A model generated the notes under the pieces. The model worked only from the letters and a program-made list of their open reading frames with translations. It did no database searches and had not been told where the DNA came from. A stretch of DNA of 15,284 bases from Planctomycetota bacterium (GTDB taxonomy: Bacteria > Planctomycetota > Brocadiia > Brocadiales > Bathyanammoxibiaceae). The stretch spans positions 1-15,284 of the forward strand of contig JAUXLO010000009.1 of NCBI GenBank assembly GCA_030623665.1. The letters are read 5' to 3'. Both the position numbers and the translations under genes were made by a program. This document shows positions 6,283 through 13,795 of this stretch, piece after piece (the first letter of the stretch is position 1; each line of letters begins with the position of its first letter).

Positions 6283-8043
6283 CTACTTGTGCGCTTCAGG
6301 GTCATAATGGCCCCTGTCTTTACCCACACCTCCCGTCTCGTACAGCGGAGTATGCGCATAAATAATAGGGTCACTAGGCAGCTGTCCAACGGCGTTGATC
6401 TTCAACTTCTTCTCTATGTTCTTCACTCTGTGCAGATCAACTGCTATGGACTGTATCTGCGCCTGATCCTGAACCATCGGCGCCCAACCATACCACCAGG
6501 AGTAATCCTGCTGGGCATGGGCAGTACCCTTGAAGCCCTTCAACAGACTGCTGAACCACTGCCTGCCGAGAACGAGCTCTATCCTGTGCGGCCTGCCAGG
6601 ACCAGTCAAATAGTGGTCGCCGGTGGCTATGATAGGCCCGTAAATCGGGAAGTAGCCCTTCGTCTGCTCAAAGGCAGTGTAGAGGTTCTGGCCCAGCTTC
6701 TCCGGGCCCAACAGACCGCCAATCACGTCTCCCAGATACCACGGGTCGCGGTTAGACGGTATGGGTATAATAGCCTCAGCCTTATACAGGTCATCCAGGA
6801 CGGCCATGGACGCATCCGTGTGCTGCCAACCTATCAGCATGTACTCATCCAGGTTGTCCAACCATAGCCTGGCGAAACGCGGGCTGTGGCAGTTGGCGCA
6901 GAGTTCAATCCAGATCTCCCTCTTCCTCTTATTGTCAGGTGAGTCAACATCAATGACCCTGTCAAGAGGCGGGATGTTTATCCCATAGGGAGCGTTCTTC
7001 AGGCTGGACTTGTACGTATAGTCCCTCTGCTTGGGCACATAAACTCCCATACGCCATATGTTCTTGGAGTTTATGTTATGGCCCCACTTTCCAGCGCCCT
7101 GGTACATATGGCAGTAGGCACAGGTAGGTGCCTTCCAGTCCTTACCAGGGACTACGTCAGCCAGGGTCTGGTCCCAGTTCCACGTGCTGCCAGTGTCCTG
7201 GTAGATGACACCCATCGCGGACTTGATATAGGACTCATAGTCCGGGTGGTCGTAACCCATGTGGCACTTTCCGCAGGTACCGGGTTTCTTCGCCGTCTTG
7301 GTACCGAAGGTATGCCTCATGTGGCAGCCGTCACAGCGCTGCATCTCCGGGTGACAGACGTCGCAGCCTATCTGGCCCGGACCCTCACCCCTCCTGTAAT
7401 TCTCAATATACCAGGGGGGTACCACCTCTGAGATCCAACTGTGATAGTGGCTCGGCCTGCCGTACTTCTTCTCGGAGACAAACTCCTGACACTGCTCCAA
7501 GTGGCAGTGGGCACAGGAATTATCAAAGTAGGGCATCTGAAGCACCTCATGGCTGGAGCCATGACACTCGGCGCAGCCCACCTTGGTAATCGGCCTGCCC
7601 AGCTTCTTCTCTATCTCCTCCGTCTTTGCAGCCCATTTTGCCTTGCCCCTCGGTTTACCGTGGGCCGAGTCCTCCCACATGTGGACCCAACCAGGGGTTA
7701 CCTCCAGATGACACTCCTCGCACTGGTCGGGTTTGAACTTATTAAACATCTCCGCAAACCCAGACATGTCCGGCCTGATGTAGTGTTTCGTAGGAGCAAT
7801 GTACATGTGCATGGCTATGGGCTTATAAAGCTTCCGGAAAGGCCCACTGCCCATCTCAAGTCCTACCCACTCTTCCCAGGCCACTTTCATCTTGCCCGGG
7901 TACATCAGGTCGAGCGGAGGGAGGTCTGCCGCCACGGTAGCATTAGGGTTACCTGGCGCAGGTTGGGCTTGCGCTGTATTAGGCACTGCTGCTAAAATCA
8001 GCCCAATACAGAGCAGAACCGCAAGTAAGCTCCATCGTTTCAT
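6283..8043 (-). CDS. Octaheme HAO-like cytochrome c
   Basis: A 586-residue exported multiheme protein with a Sec signal peptide (cleavage likely after AQA, residue 26) and eight CxxCH motifs at 108, 157, 177, 227, 237, 257, 308 and 382. That heme number, the spacing and the long C-terminal helical part after the last heme fit the hydroxylamine oxidoreductase-like family. By family order the fourth site (C227) would be the catalytic heme. Whether a cross-linking tyrosine is present needs an alignment; a DYSWWYGWAPM segment (513-523) lies in the region to inspect. There is no membrane anchor. AAGGGGG lies 10 nt before ATG 8043. As last gene after the Rieske/cytochrome b set it corresponds by order to Kuenenia kuste4574. 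It would work on the P side, exchanging electrons with the hexaheme protein; substrate (hydroxylamine, NO, nitrite) is not known. Confidence 0.93.
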   Translation of the reverse strand: MKRWSLLAVLLCIGLILAAVPNTAQAQPAPGNPNATVAADLPPLDLMYPGKMKVAWEEWVGLEMGSGPFRKLYKPIAMHMYIAPTKHYIRPDMSGFAEMFNKFKPDQCEECHLEVTPGWVHMWEDSAHGKPRGKAKWAAKTEEIEKKLGRPITKVGCAECHGSSHEVLQMPYFDNSCAHCHLEQCQEFVSEKKYGRPSHYHSWISEVVPPWYIENYRRGEGPGQIGCDVCHPEMQRCDGCHMRHTFGTKTAKKPGTCGKCHMGYDHPDYESYIKSAMGVIYQDTGSTWNWDQTLADVVPGKDWKAPTCAYCHMYQGAGKWGHNINSKNIWRMGVYVPKQRDYTYKSSLKNAPYGINIPPLDRVIDVDSPDNKRKREIWIELCANCHSPRFARLWLDNLDEYMLIGWQHTDASMAVLDDLYKAEAIIPIPSNRDPWYLGDVIGGLLGPEKLGQNLYTAFEQTKGYFPIYGPIIATGDHYLTGPGRPHRIELVLGRQWFSSLLKGFKGTAHAQQDYSWWYGWAPMVQDQAQIQSIAVDLHRVKNIEKKLKINAVGQLPSDPIIYAHTPLYETGGVGKDRGHYDPEAHK

Positions 8044-8046
8044 AAC

Positions 8047-8118
8047 TTAAATTCCCCCTTTTTTGAAGTTCTTCTCTAGTAACGAAAAACATCTTGAGAT
8101 TTTTGTTTCCTTTTTCAT
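8047..8118 (-). other. Possible 23-codon leader frame before the HAO-like gene
   Basis: ATG 8118 opens a Lys-rich frame (starting MKKETKISRCFSLLEK) whose TAA ends 3 nt before the HAO-like ATG. A GGGAGG lies just upstream, but only about 2 nt separate it from the ATG, too close for efficient initiation. It may be chance, or a translated leader coupled to the cytochrome gene. Confidence 0.2.
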
Positions 8119-8165
8119 CACCTCCCTTCGTTACACTCACTAGATTAAGATATCCAAAAGGTCTA

Positions 8166-8204
8166 TTTATACCACGCGTAGGGATGCACTTCGCCACACC
8201 CTAC
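8166..8204 (-). promoter_or_regulatory. Weak promoter/inverted repeat in the hexaheme-HAO gap
   Basis: In the 202-nt gap a TATAAA (8171-8166, minus strand) lies downstream of a GTAGGG (8178-8183) / CCCTAC (8199-8204) inverted repeat. No TTGACA-like -35 box is spaced correctly. The inverted repeat shares the GTAGGG core of the repeat at 2775-2832 and may be a relic of it. An internal promoter giving extra HAO-like transcript is possible. Confidence 0.25.
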
Positions 8205-8245
8205 AACTGACGAAACTCCTTATGTCAGGCCATCAAGACGCCCCT

Positions 8246-9604
8246 TTACCGGTGAACAATTCTTCCGGGGTCTCTGCCCGCACCTTCCTGTTCATTGACG
8301 TTAAGAGGCTCAGGCGCCTCCAGTCTGACCCTCAGCGGATGTGGCCGCTCTTCATCATCAGGCGCCACTCCCTCGGCGGACTGAACGGCCCTTTCTTGCT
8401 CAGGCAGTAGCTCCCTGACGTCCTCCAACATCCTGTCCAGCAAGCTTCCTACCTCCTCGAGCCTCCTCAGCTCTTCAAGCCCGTATGCCTCTGTCTCTTC
8501 AGAAATACCGGCATAAAGGTCGCCAGACTCCTCACCAAAGGACGATGCCAGCCATTCCAAGAACTCTCTTTCGTCTTCCTCTTCTCTCGTGGCCACCAGC
8601 ATAGCCTCTCTCATGGTGTGTCTGTGCGGCACGTGGCATCTCCCGCATACCTCGTAGCTAAATACATCATGGGTCACTATAGCGGCCTCAGCCAGCTTCC
8701 CCTCGCTCATGAACCTCGCAAACATCTCTCCCGGCCCATGACAGGCCTCACAGGTAACGTTCTCTTCGGCGTATTCACCGGTCTTTTCGTCATAACCCGT
8801 TGTATGGCACTTCAGGCACTTTCTCTGGTAATTCTCGTCCCCTTCAACATAATCCCTCGCATTCACCACGTTCTCCCAGGTCTTGAACTTGTTTGCCCAG
8901 ACCTTGACGTGGCGCGGATTAAGTTTTCTATGGCACTTCAGACAGCTGAAGCTGCCCACGTACACGAGCTTCTCTCCTGCAGCGTTATAGTCCCTGAAAT
9001 CAAAGGCCGTCAGCCCATCTTGCACAGAGAGTTCGGCCATCCTGGTCCATAAGGCCACCATCTCTTCGGGTTTCTTTATCCTTGCCATCATGTCTCGCCT
9101 ATTGCGAAACATTCCGCTGTGGGCCTCTTCCTTACTGCGCAACACCCTGCCTTGCCCTTCGTGGCATACCGTACAGCCATAGACACTAAAGGCAAAATAG
9201 TTTTTGGTGTAGGGGTGTTGTTTATCAAGCTTGTCTTCATCTATGTGGCAGGTCATACATCTGTCAACCGGAGTACCCGATGTCCCCTTCTTCCAGCTGC
9301 CCTGGCCCTTTAGTATTATCTGCTTTATCTGATAGTCCGGCTTGCGGAGAAACTCTATAGAGGCCCTGACTATTTTTGCCTTTGACGGGTCGCCCCACTT
9401 GGGGTCTTCCAGTATGGGCAACTCTCTTTCAAGGTTCTTCCGCATTCCCTCCAGCGCTACCTGCTGGTATTGCTTCCATACGGGCTCGCCCCATTCTGAA
9501 AATATCCATATAGCACAAGCTGCTACGAGACCGCACGAAGCTATAAGAAACGCCGTGAGCCATGGAAGTGGCAGATTAATTGGAAATGGCAACATATCCT
9601 TCAT
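8246..9604 (-). CDS. Membrane-anchored hexaheme cytochrome c (c554-like domain)
   Basis: A 452-residue protein with one N-terminal membrane helix (about 14-36) that is probably an uncleaved anchor, then six CxxCH motifs at 116, 144, 221, 263, 285 and 320. The pattern YVGSFSCLKCH ... CLKCHTTGYDEKTGEY ... VTCEACHGPGEM is typical of cytochrome c554-like multiheme domains, the fold of the classical HAO electron acceptor. Residues about 340-452 are acidic, helical and heme-free, an unusual tail that may dock a partner. Start ATG 9604 follows the cytochrome b subunit stop by 8 nt; Met4 is an alternative start. By order it matches Kuenenia kuste4573. It should carry electrons between the Rieske/cytochrome b core and the soluble HAO-like protein encoded next. 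Confidence 0.93.
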   Translation of the reverse strand: MKDMLPFPINLPLPWLTAFLIASCGLVAACAIWIFSEWGEPVWKQYQQVALEGMRKNLERELPILEDPKWGDPSKAKIVRASIEFLRKPDYQIKQIILKGQGSWKKGTSGTPVDRCMTCHIDEDKLDKQHPYTKNYFAFSVYGCTVCHEGQGRVLRSKEEAHSGMFRNRRDMMARIKKPEEMVALWTRMAELSVQDGLTAFDFRDYNAAGEKLVYVGSFSCLKCHRKLNPRHVKVWANKFKTWENVVNARDYVEGDENYQRKCLKCHTTGYDEKTGEYAEENVTCEACHGPGEMFARFMSEGKLAEAAIVTHDVFSYEVCGRCHVPHRHTMREAMLVATREEEDEREFLEWLASSFGEESGDLYAGISEETEAYGLEELRRLEEVGSLLDRMLEDVRELLPEQERAVQSAEGVAPDDEERPHPLRVRLEAPEPLNVNEQEGAGRDPGRIVHR

Positions 9605-9612
9605 ATCTCATC

Positions 9613-10392
9613 TCACACGTTAAACCAGGGTGTTACAAGGAAATATTTGATGTGAAAAAGGTTTCTCAAAATCATCTTCGACAAAACAAAGAGCATCCCC
9701 GTCCACAGGTTCATCGTTATAAGGTATCTTATGATCCCCATACGGTAAAAGAACTTCGGAAAGATAACCGCTGGCATAATGACCCCAAGGGCAAAGAAGA
9801 CTGCTATGTAGGCTATCCCTGCCGGCAGGGGTAAGTCCCACATGAGGGTCGCCGAGACCTTGATAACGTGTTGGTCCTCCCACGGCCAGTAAAAGGCCCA
9901 CATGGGGCCCCTAAGATACCATCCTATTATTACCAGTATCCACCAAAACGCAAACCCGCCCACGAAGGTGCACATGGCAAACTTTCTTTCTTTCCAGGCA
10001 AAACGGCCTATCCCCTTTACGGGGTCAGGGTCAAGGAAAGGTGCAAGATAAAGCCCTGCCAGTATACTAGACGGGACAATCACCCCGGCCAGATAGGGGT
10101 CGAAATAAGCCAGCAGCTCTTGCAGACCGACAAAGTACCAGGCGGCCTTTATGTGGTCAGGGGTCTCAGAAGGGTCTGCCAATTCATACAGGGGCGCATC
10201 CTTGAAGTATGCCCACATAAAGATAATAATAAGAAAGAACAGCCCGACACACAGCTCCTTCATCACAAAATTGGGAAAGAAGAGCTCATACCCGGGAGGT
10301 CTCTCATATATATCCCTTGACTTCAGGGCCTCTCCCTTAACAACCGTCATCACCCTGTATCGTTCTTTACCCGTATGTGGTCCACCAGCCAC
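9613..10392 (-). CDS. Cytochrome b C-terminal half / subunit IV-like (PetD-like)
   Basis: This 259-residue membrane protein corresponds to the C-terminal part of a split cytochrome b. About five hydrophobic helices are visible (46-63, 98-120, 143-160, 192-212, 222-240), more than plant-type subunit IV. The quinol-site motif that is PEWY in most bc complexes reads A83-A84-W85-Y86 in IKAAWYFVGLQELL. An RGPMWAFYWPWE segment (161-172) follows. The start is GTG 10392, chosen because GGAGGT (10403-10408) precedes it; ATG 10350 (residue 15) is an alternative. It lies 74 nt after the b6-like gene and 8 nt before the hexaheme gene. It forms the quinol-oxidation pocket together with the Rieske protein. 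Confidence 0.9.
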   Translation of the reverse strand: MAGGPHTGKERYRVMTVVKGEALKSRDIYERPPGYELFFPNFVMKELCVGLFFLIIIFMWAYFKDAPLYELADPSETPDHIKAAWYFVGLQELLAYFDPYLAGVIVPSSILAGLYLAPFLDPDPVKGIGRFAWKERKFAMCTFVGGFAFWWILVIIGWYLRGPMWAFYWPWEDQHVIKVSATLMWDLPLPAGIAYIAVFFALGVIMPAVIFPKFFYRMGIIRYLITMNLWTGMLFVLSKMILRNLFHIKYFLVTPWFNV

Positions 10393-10466
10393 TGTTGCTT
10401 ACACCTCCAGCCGGTTAATTCGCCTGGTCAATCTCGCCGTGCCTACCAAAATACCAACCTCCATCG

Positions 10467-11087
10467 TCATAGGGGGCCAGACATCCCGCCCGCTTTATGG
10501 ATGTTAAAGAAGTGAAGTCCCATTAGTCCCGCCATGGCTCCGGGTATGGCCACACAGTGGGCGAAGAAGAACCGCGTCAGAGACGCCTGCTCCAAGACCG
10601 TACCGCCCAACAATATGTAATGCATGTCCTTATCCGGGGGCAGGACGCTAAATGGACCCTTGGCCCCAATTATCGGGCTGTTCTCCGCCATAGTCATACC
10701 CACGGTAGCCGCCCAGTAGGCCTCATTATCCCAGGGCAGAAGATAACCCGTAAAGCACATCAAAAACGTTAGCACAAGCAGTGTAACGCCCACAAGCCAG
10801 TTGAGCTGCCTCGGCGGCTTATAGGCCGCCTGGAGAAACACCCTCAGCATGTGGACGGGTACACATATAATCATGAGACATGCCGACCACCTGTGGACGT
10901 TCCTCAGAAACCTGCCAAACGGCACCACGTTGCTCAGGTCCTGAACATCTGCCCACGCCGTGTCGACACTGGGAATGTAATACATCAAAAGAAACGGCCC
11001 CGTAAGGATGCATAACAAGAAAAAAAAGACACTAAGTCCGCCCAGACAGAACGTATATCTAACAAGTCCTAAAGGAACCCATTTCAT
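10467..11087 (-). CDS. Cytochrome b6-like subunit with heme c-i cysteine
   Basis: A 206-residue, four-helix cytochrome b N-terminal half. Four heme-b ligands are visible: H65 and H79 (13 residues between) and H177 and H192 (14 between); the 13/14 pattern is that of b6 rather than mitochondrial cytochrome b. C14 lies in FCLGG, aligning with chloroplast b6 Cys35 (YCLGG), which covalently binds the extra heme c-i. Other b6 landmarks are NVHRWSA, TGYLLPWD and a C-terminus ending SGPL. The N-terminus is about 20 residues shorter than b6, but in-frame stops upstream and a GAGGG site (overlapping the Rieske stop) 7 nt before ATG 11087 support it. It transfers electrons across the membrane between the two quinone sites. 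Confidence 0.95.
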   Translation of the reverse strand: MKWVPLGLVRYTFCLGGLSVFFFLLCILTGPFLLMYYIPSVDTAWADVQDLSNVVPFGRFLRNVHRWSACLMIICVPVHMLRVFLQAAYKPPRQLNWLVGVTLLVLTFLMCFTGYLLPWDNEAYWAATVGMTMAENSPIIGAKGPFSVLPPDKDMHYILLGGTVLEQASLTRFFFAHCVAIPGAMAGLMGLHFFNIHKAGGMSGPL

Positions 11088-11097
11088 AGTTAAACCC

Positions 11098-11595
11098 TCA
11101 GACCGTCAATATAAAGTCCATCCTGACCTCTTTTGACTTATCCACCATCATGCGGCCGTCAGGTGCAAACTTCATGTAATACCTGGGCAACGGCCTCGGC
11201 GGCGGGCCTGCAAAGTTTATCCCGTCCTTATAGAAACGTCCACCGTGGCAGGGACACATGAATATCTGATTGTCTTCCTCCCAGATGGGCTGACAGCCCA
11301 GATGGGTACATATGGCTGAAAGGGCGTAAAAGCCCTCATTGACCCGCACAAGAAACACCTTGCGGCCTTCTATTATAGAGACTGAGCCCACATCATATTC
11401 ATCCGGCTTACCTATCTTGAATAGGCTTGAGGGTTCCCAAACTATCCTCGGATACACAAAGCGCACTATGCTCACACCCAGCATGCCTGCAAAGCCGATA
11501 AACACACCCCAACAGGCCCAAAAGAGGCCCTTTCTCAGTGCCTCTCGCCGGGAGACCTTCGCCGCACCCTTCATCTTCACCGCAGTCTTTGCCAC
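11098..11595 (-). CDS. Rieske iron-sulfur protein
   Basis: A 165-residue protein with an SRREALRK stretch (Tat-like twin arginines), one membrane helix (about 25-47) and a C-terminal Rieske domain. The [2Fe-2S] ligands are in C96-T-H98-L-G-C101 and C114-P-C116-H117-G-G; C101 and C116 are the expected disulfide partners. The GPPPRPLP loop (130-137) is also conserved. The GTG start at 11595 is fixed by AGGGGA (11601-11606) 5 nt upstream, which overlaps the stop of the preceding oxidoreductase gene, so the two are translated together. It accepts the first electron from quinol and passes it to a c-type heme, here most likely in the hexaheme subunit because no separate cytochrome c1 or f gene is present. 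Confidence 0.96.
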   Translation of the reverse strand: MAKTAVKMKGAAKVSRREALRKGLFWACWGVFIGFAGMLGVSIVRFVYPRIVWEPSSLFKIGKPDEYDVGSVSIIEGRKVFLVRVNEGFYALSAICTHLGCQPIWEEDNQIFMCPCHGGRFYKDGINFAGPPPRPLPRYYMKFAPDGRMMVDKSKEVRMDFILTV

Positions 11596-11604
11596 AAAAA
11601 TCCC

Positions 11605-13509
11605 CTATCTACTAACCTCTTTAAACTTTACCATATAGATGGAGTCCTCTGAGCACGCCTCAGCACACGCGCCACAGCGGATACACTCGTTGTCGTCTAT
11701 TATCAGACTCACCCAGGGGCCGTCACCCCCGGCTCCCTCCACAACGTCTTTAGAGCCGTTAAGGTCTGCCTTATTTATAAACCTCATAGATATACACTCC
11801 GCCGGGCACGAATCCACGCACCCCCCACATACGGTACAGGGGTTATACGGACTTATCATCGGGCTTATACTACAATCAATGCACCTCTGGCCCTGCAGTT
11901 TGGCCTCGGAACCGGAATAACTCCCCTCCACAAGGGCCATATTCCACCTTCTTCTCCTTACGAGCAACTGGGGCGGGAGTTTTTCCCATATCGTGCATCT
12001 TATGGCAAACGTGTCGTGCCTCTCGTGGTGATGAACAGGTTCAATATCCCCCGAACCTCTCAGCCCCAGGGAACCCGTTCCTCCGAGATATTCATGGATG
12101 GATTGTGCAGCCTTCTGCCCAGAGGCCACGGCGTCCACAATATGTCCGGGGTTCACCATGTCCCCACACGAGAATACCCCTTTCTTGGAGGTCATCATGG
12201 TCTCAGGGTTTGTCTTCACTCCGCCGTCCGGCCCAAGTTTAAGGCCTTTTCCCCCCCCCATAAAGGACAGGTCAAGCTCCTGGCCCAATCCGAGTATAAT
12301 GGTGTCCGCTCCCAAGACTTGTCCTTTTTTACCCTCGTAGGTGGGGTTAAAACGTCCCTCACTATCATAAACCGCGCTGACAGACCTTACCCTCAGGCCG
12401 TTAACCGCACCAAACTCCTCCAGAATCTCCTCGGGCGCAAGAGAGGTGTGGAAGGTAACTCCTTCCTTTCTTGCCTCGGATATCTCGGATTCATCGGCCT
12501 GCATCTCGTCCTCAGGGTTGTATTTTTTAGAACCCTTTGCGGCCTCAACACAAACCACACTAACCCGTGTGCCTCTTCCCCCTATGCGCATGACTGTACG
12601 GGCTATGTCGATAGCTACATTTCCCCCTCCTAAAACCACTACATTTCTCCCCAGCCCTATCCTGTCTCCAGCGACAACACGCCTCAAAAAGTCTACTCCA
12701 TGGAGCACACCCTGAAGCCCGGCGCCGGGTATATCCAGCGATTTGCCCTTCTGAAGGCCAGTGGCCAACAAGACGGCCTCATACTGCTCAAGCAGTCCGT
12801 CTATACCAAAATCCTTTCCGCAAGTCTTGTTCGTTTCAATCTTAACCCCTAAGAAGAGTATGCCGTCAACATCCCTTTTTATCGTCTCATCATCCAGCTT
12901 ATACCGTGGTATGGCGTTCAGCATACCCCCCGGCTGGCTTGATGCCTCAAAGACCTTCACCCGGTAACCCATAAGGGCCATGTCGTGTGCGGCAGATAGA
13001 CCCGCCGGGCCCGCGCCCACAATGGCAACTCTCGGGGGCAGACCCCCTTTAGGCAGCTCTACCTTTGATTTCTTCGCATTCAGCCACTGATAAACCTCTT
13101 TTGTGCTGAACCTATTCTTTTCCACTGCGAAGCCCTTGAGAGCCCTTATCGTTACGGGTGCATCTATCTTGGCTCTCTGGCAGACAGGCTCACAGGGGGC
13201 GTTACAGACCTTTCCCAGGACGGACACAAATGGATTATTCTGCCTGGCGAGAAGATAGGCAAGCTGGTTTTTACCCTCGGAAATCGCCAGTGAATATGAC
13301 CTGGCGTCTGTATATATAGGGCAGGCTGTTCTACAGGTTACGTTTTGGGGGAACCAACCCTGGTCTGAGGAACTAGTTACGTCGACCGTCTTTTCTTCAC
13401 GCAGCTTCTTGTGGGAACCCTTATACCTTATGACGGGGATGTCTGCGGAAACAAGGAACTCCGGCTGCTTAAATCCTATCGTGATGCCTTCCTCGAGAGC
13501 CTTCGCCAT
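11605..13509 (-). CDS. NAD(P)H oxidoreductase, GltD/NfnB-like flavoprotein with four predicted Fe-S sites
   Basis: A 634-residue cytoplasmic subunit. An N-terminal Fer4_20-type domain has C59, C63, C102, C106 and C110 (CRTAC and VCNAPCEPVC). A glutamate-synthase-small-subunit-like core follows, with the FAD loop VGAGPAG (164-170), the NAD(P) loop VLGGGNVA (292-299) and the FAD-closing CGD (448-450). The C-terminus is ferredoxin-like: C558/C561/C564/C568 and C609/C612/C615/C619, preceded by C543-x2-C546. AGGAGG lies 6 nt before ATG 13509, and it is the first gene of the operon, behind the promoter at 13739-13766. By order it matches Kuenenia kuste4569. It probably links the quinone pool or cytochrome b complex to NAD(P)H; direction and partner are inferred. 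Confidence 0.92.
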   Translation of the reverse strand: MAKALEEGITIGFKQPEFLVSADIPVIRYKGSHKKLREEKTVDVTSSSDQGWFPQNVTCRTACPIYTDARSYSLAISEGKNQLAYLLARQNNPFVSVLGKVCNAPCEPVCQRAKIDAPVTIRALKGFAVEKNRFSTKEVYQWLNAKKSKVELPKGGLPPRVAIVGAGPAGLSAAHDMALMGYRVKVFEASSQPGGMLNAIPRYKLDDETIKRDVDGILFLGVKIETNKTCGKDFGIDGLLEQYEAVLLATGLQKGKSLDIPGAGLQGVLHGVDFLRRVVAGDRIGLGRNVVVLGGGNVAIDIARTVMRIGGRGTRVSVVCVEAAKGSKKYNPEDEMQADESEISEARKEGVTFHTSLAPEEILEEFGAVNGLRVRSVSAVYDSEGRFNPTYEGKKGQVLGADTIILGLGQELDLSFMGGGKGLKLGPDGGVKTNPETMMTSKKGVFSCGDMVNPGHIVDAVASGQKAAQSIHEYLGGTGSLGLRGSGDIEPVHHHERHDTFAIRCTIWEKLPPQLLVRRRRWNMALVEGSYSGSEAKLQGQRCIDCSISPMISPYNPCTVCGGCVDSCPAECISMRFINKADLNGSKDVVEGAGGDGPWVSLIIDDNECIRCGACAEACSEDSIYMVKFKEVSR

Positions 13510-13738
13510 TACCCCCCTCCTCAGGAATTCGGCGCATCCATCTCCAAAAAAATATTACATCATTAACAGAGATGAATTGCAAGTCTAAAGTTTTAAGGCA
13601 ATTATGACATATTGCCTCAGAAAGGGAACAGCTTACCCACATACAGGTTAGCTGCTACTGGCAGTTTCTCGAAAACAACTATTTTGCTCAGCGGGAGAAC
13701 AGACTATTCTGCCCCCTCCCGCTGGGGAAGGAACCCTA
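13510..13738 (-). promoter_or_regulatory. Structured leader of the Rieske/cytochrome b operon
   Basis: Between the promoter and ATG 13509 lie about 220 nt of leader. Three stems are visible: CAGCGGGAG (13689-13697) with CTCCCGCTG (13716-13724), a CAGCT-ACC / GGT-AGCTG stem with one mismatch around 13630-13655, and AGGCAAT (13596-13602) with ATTGCCT (13611-13617). None is followed by a proper T-run, so they are more likely regulatory or stabilising than terminators. No known riboswitch signature was recognised. Confidence 0.4.
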
Positions 13739-13766
13739 CTTATAACACTTACAAGACAAATGTCAA
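13739..13766 (-). promoter_or_regulatory. Sigma70-like promoter of the respiratory operon
   Basis: On the minus strand TTGACA (13766-13761) and TATAAG (13744-13739) are separated by 16 nt. The -35 is perfect and the -10 differs at one base. It lies just after the stop of the reductase-family gene (13796), so the operon can be transcribed independently of it. Confidence 0.65.
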
Positions 13767-13795
13767 ACATAAAATGAAATATAGTAAGATTTTGC

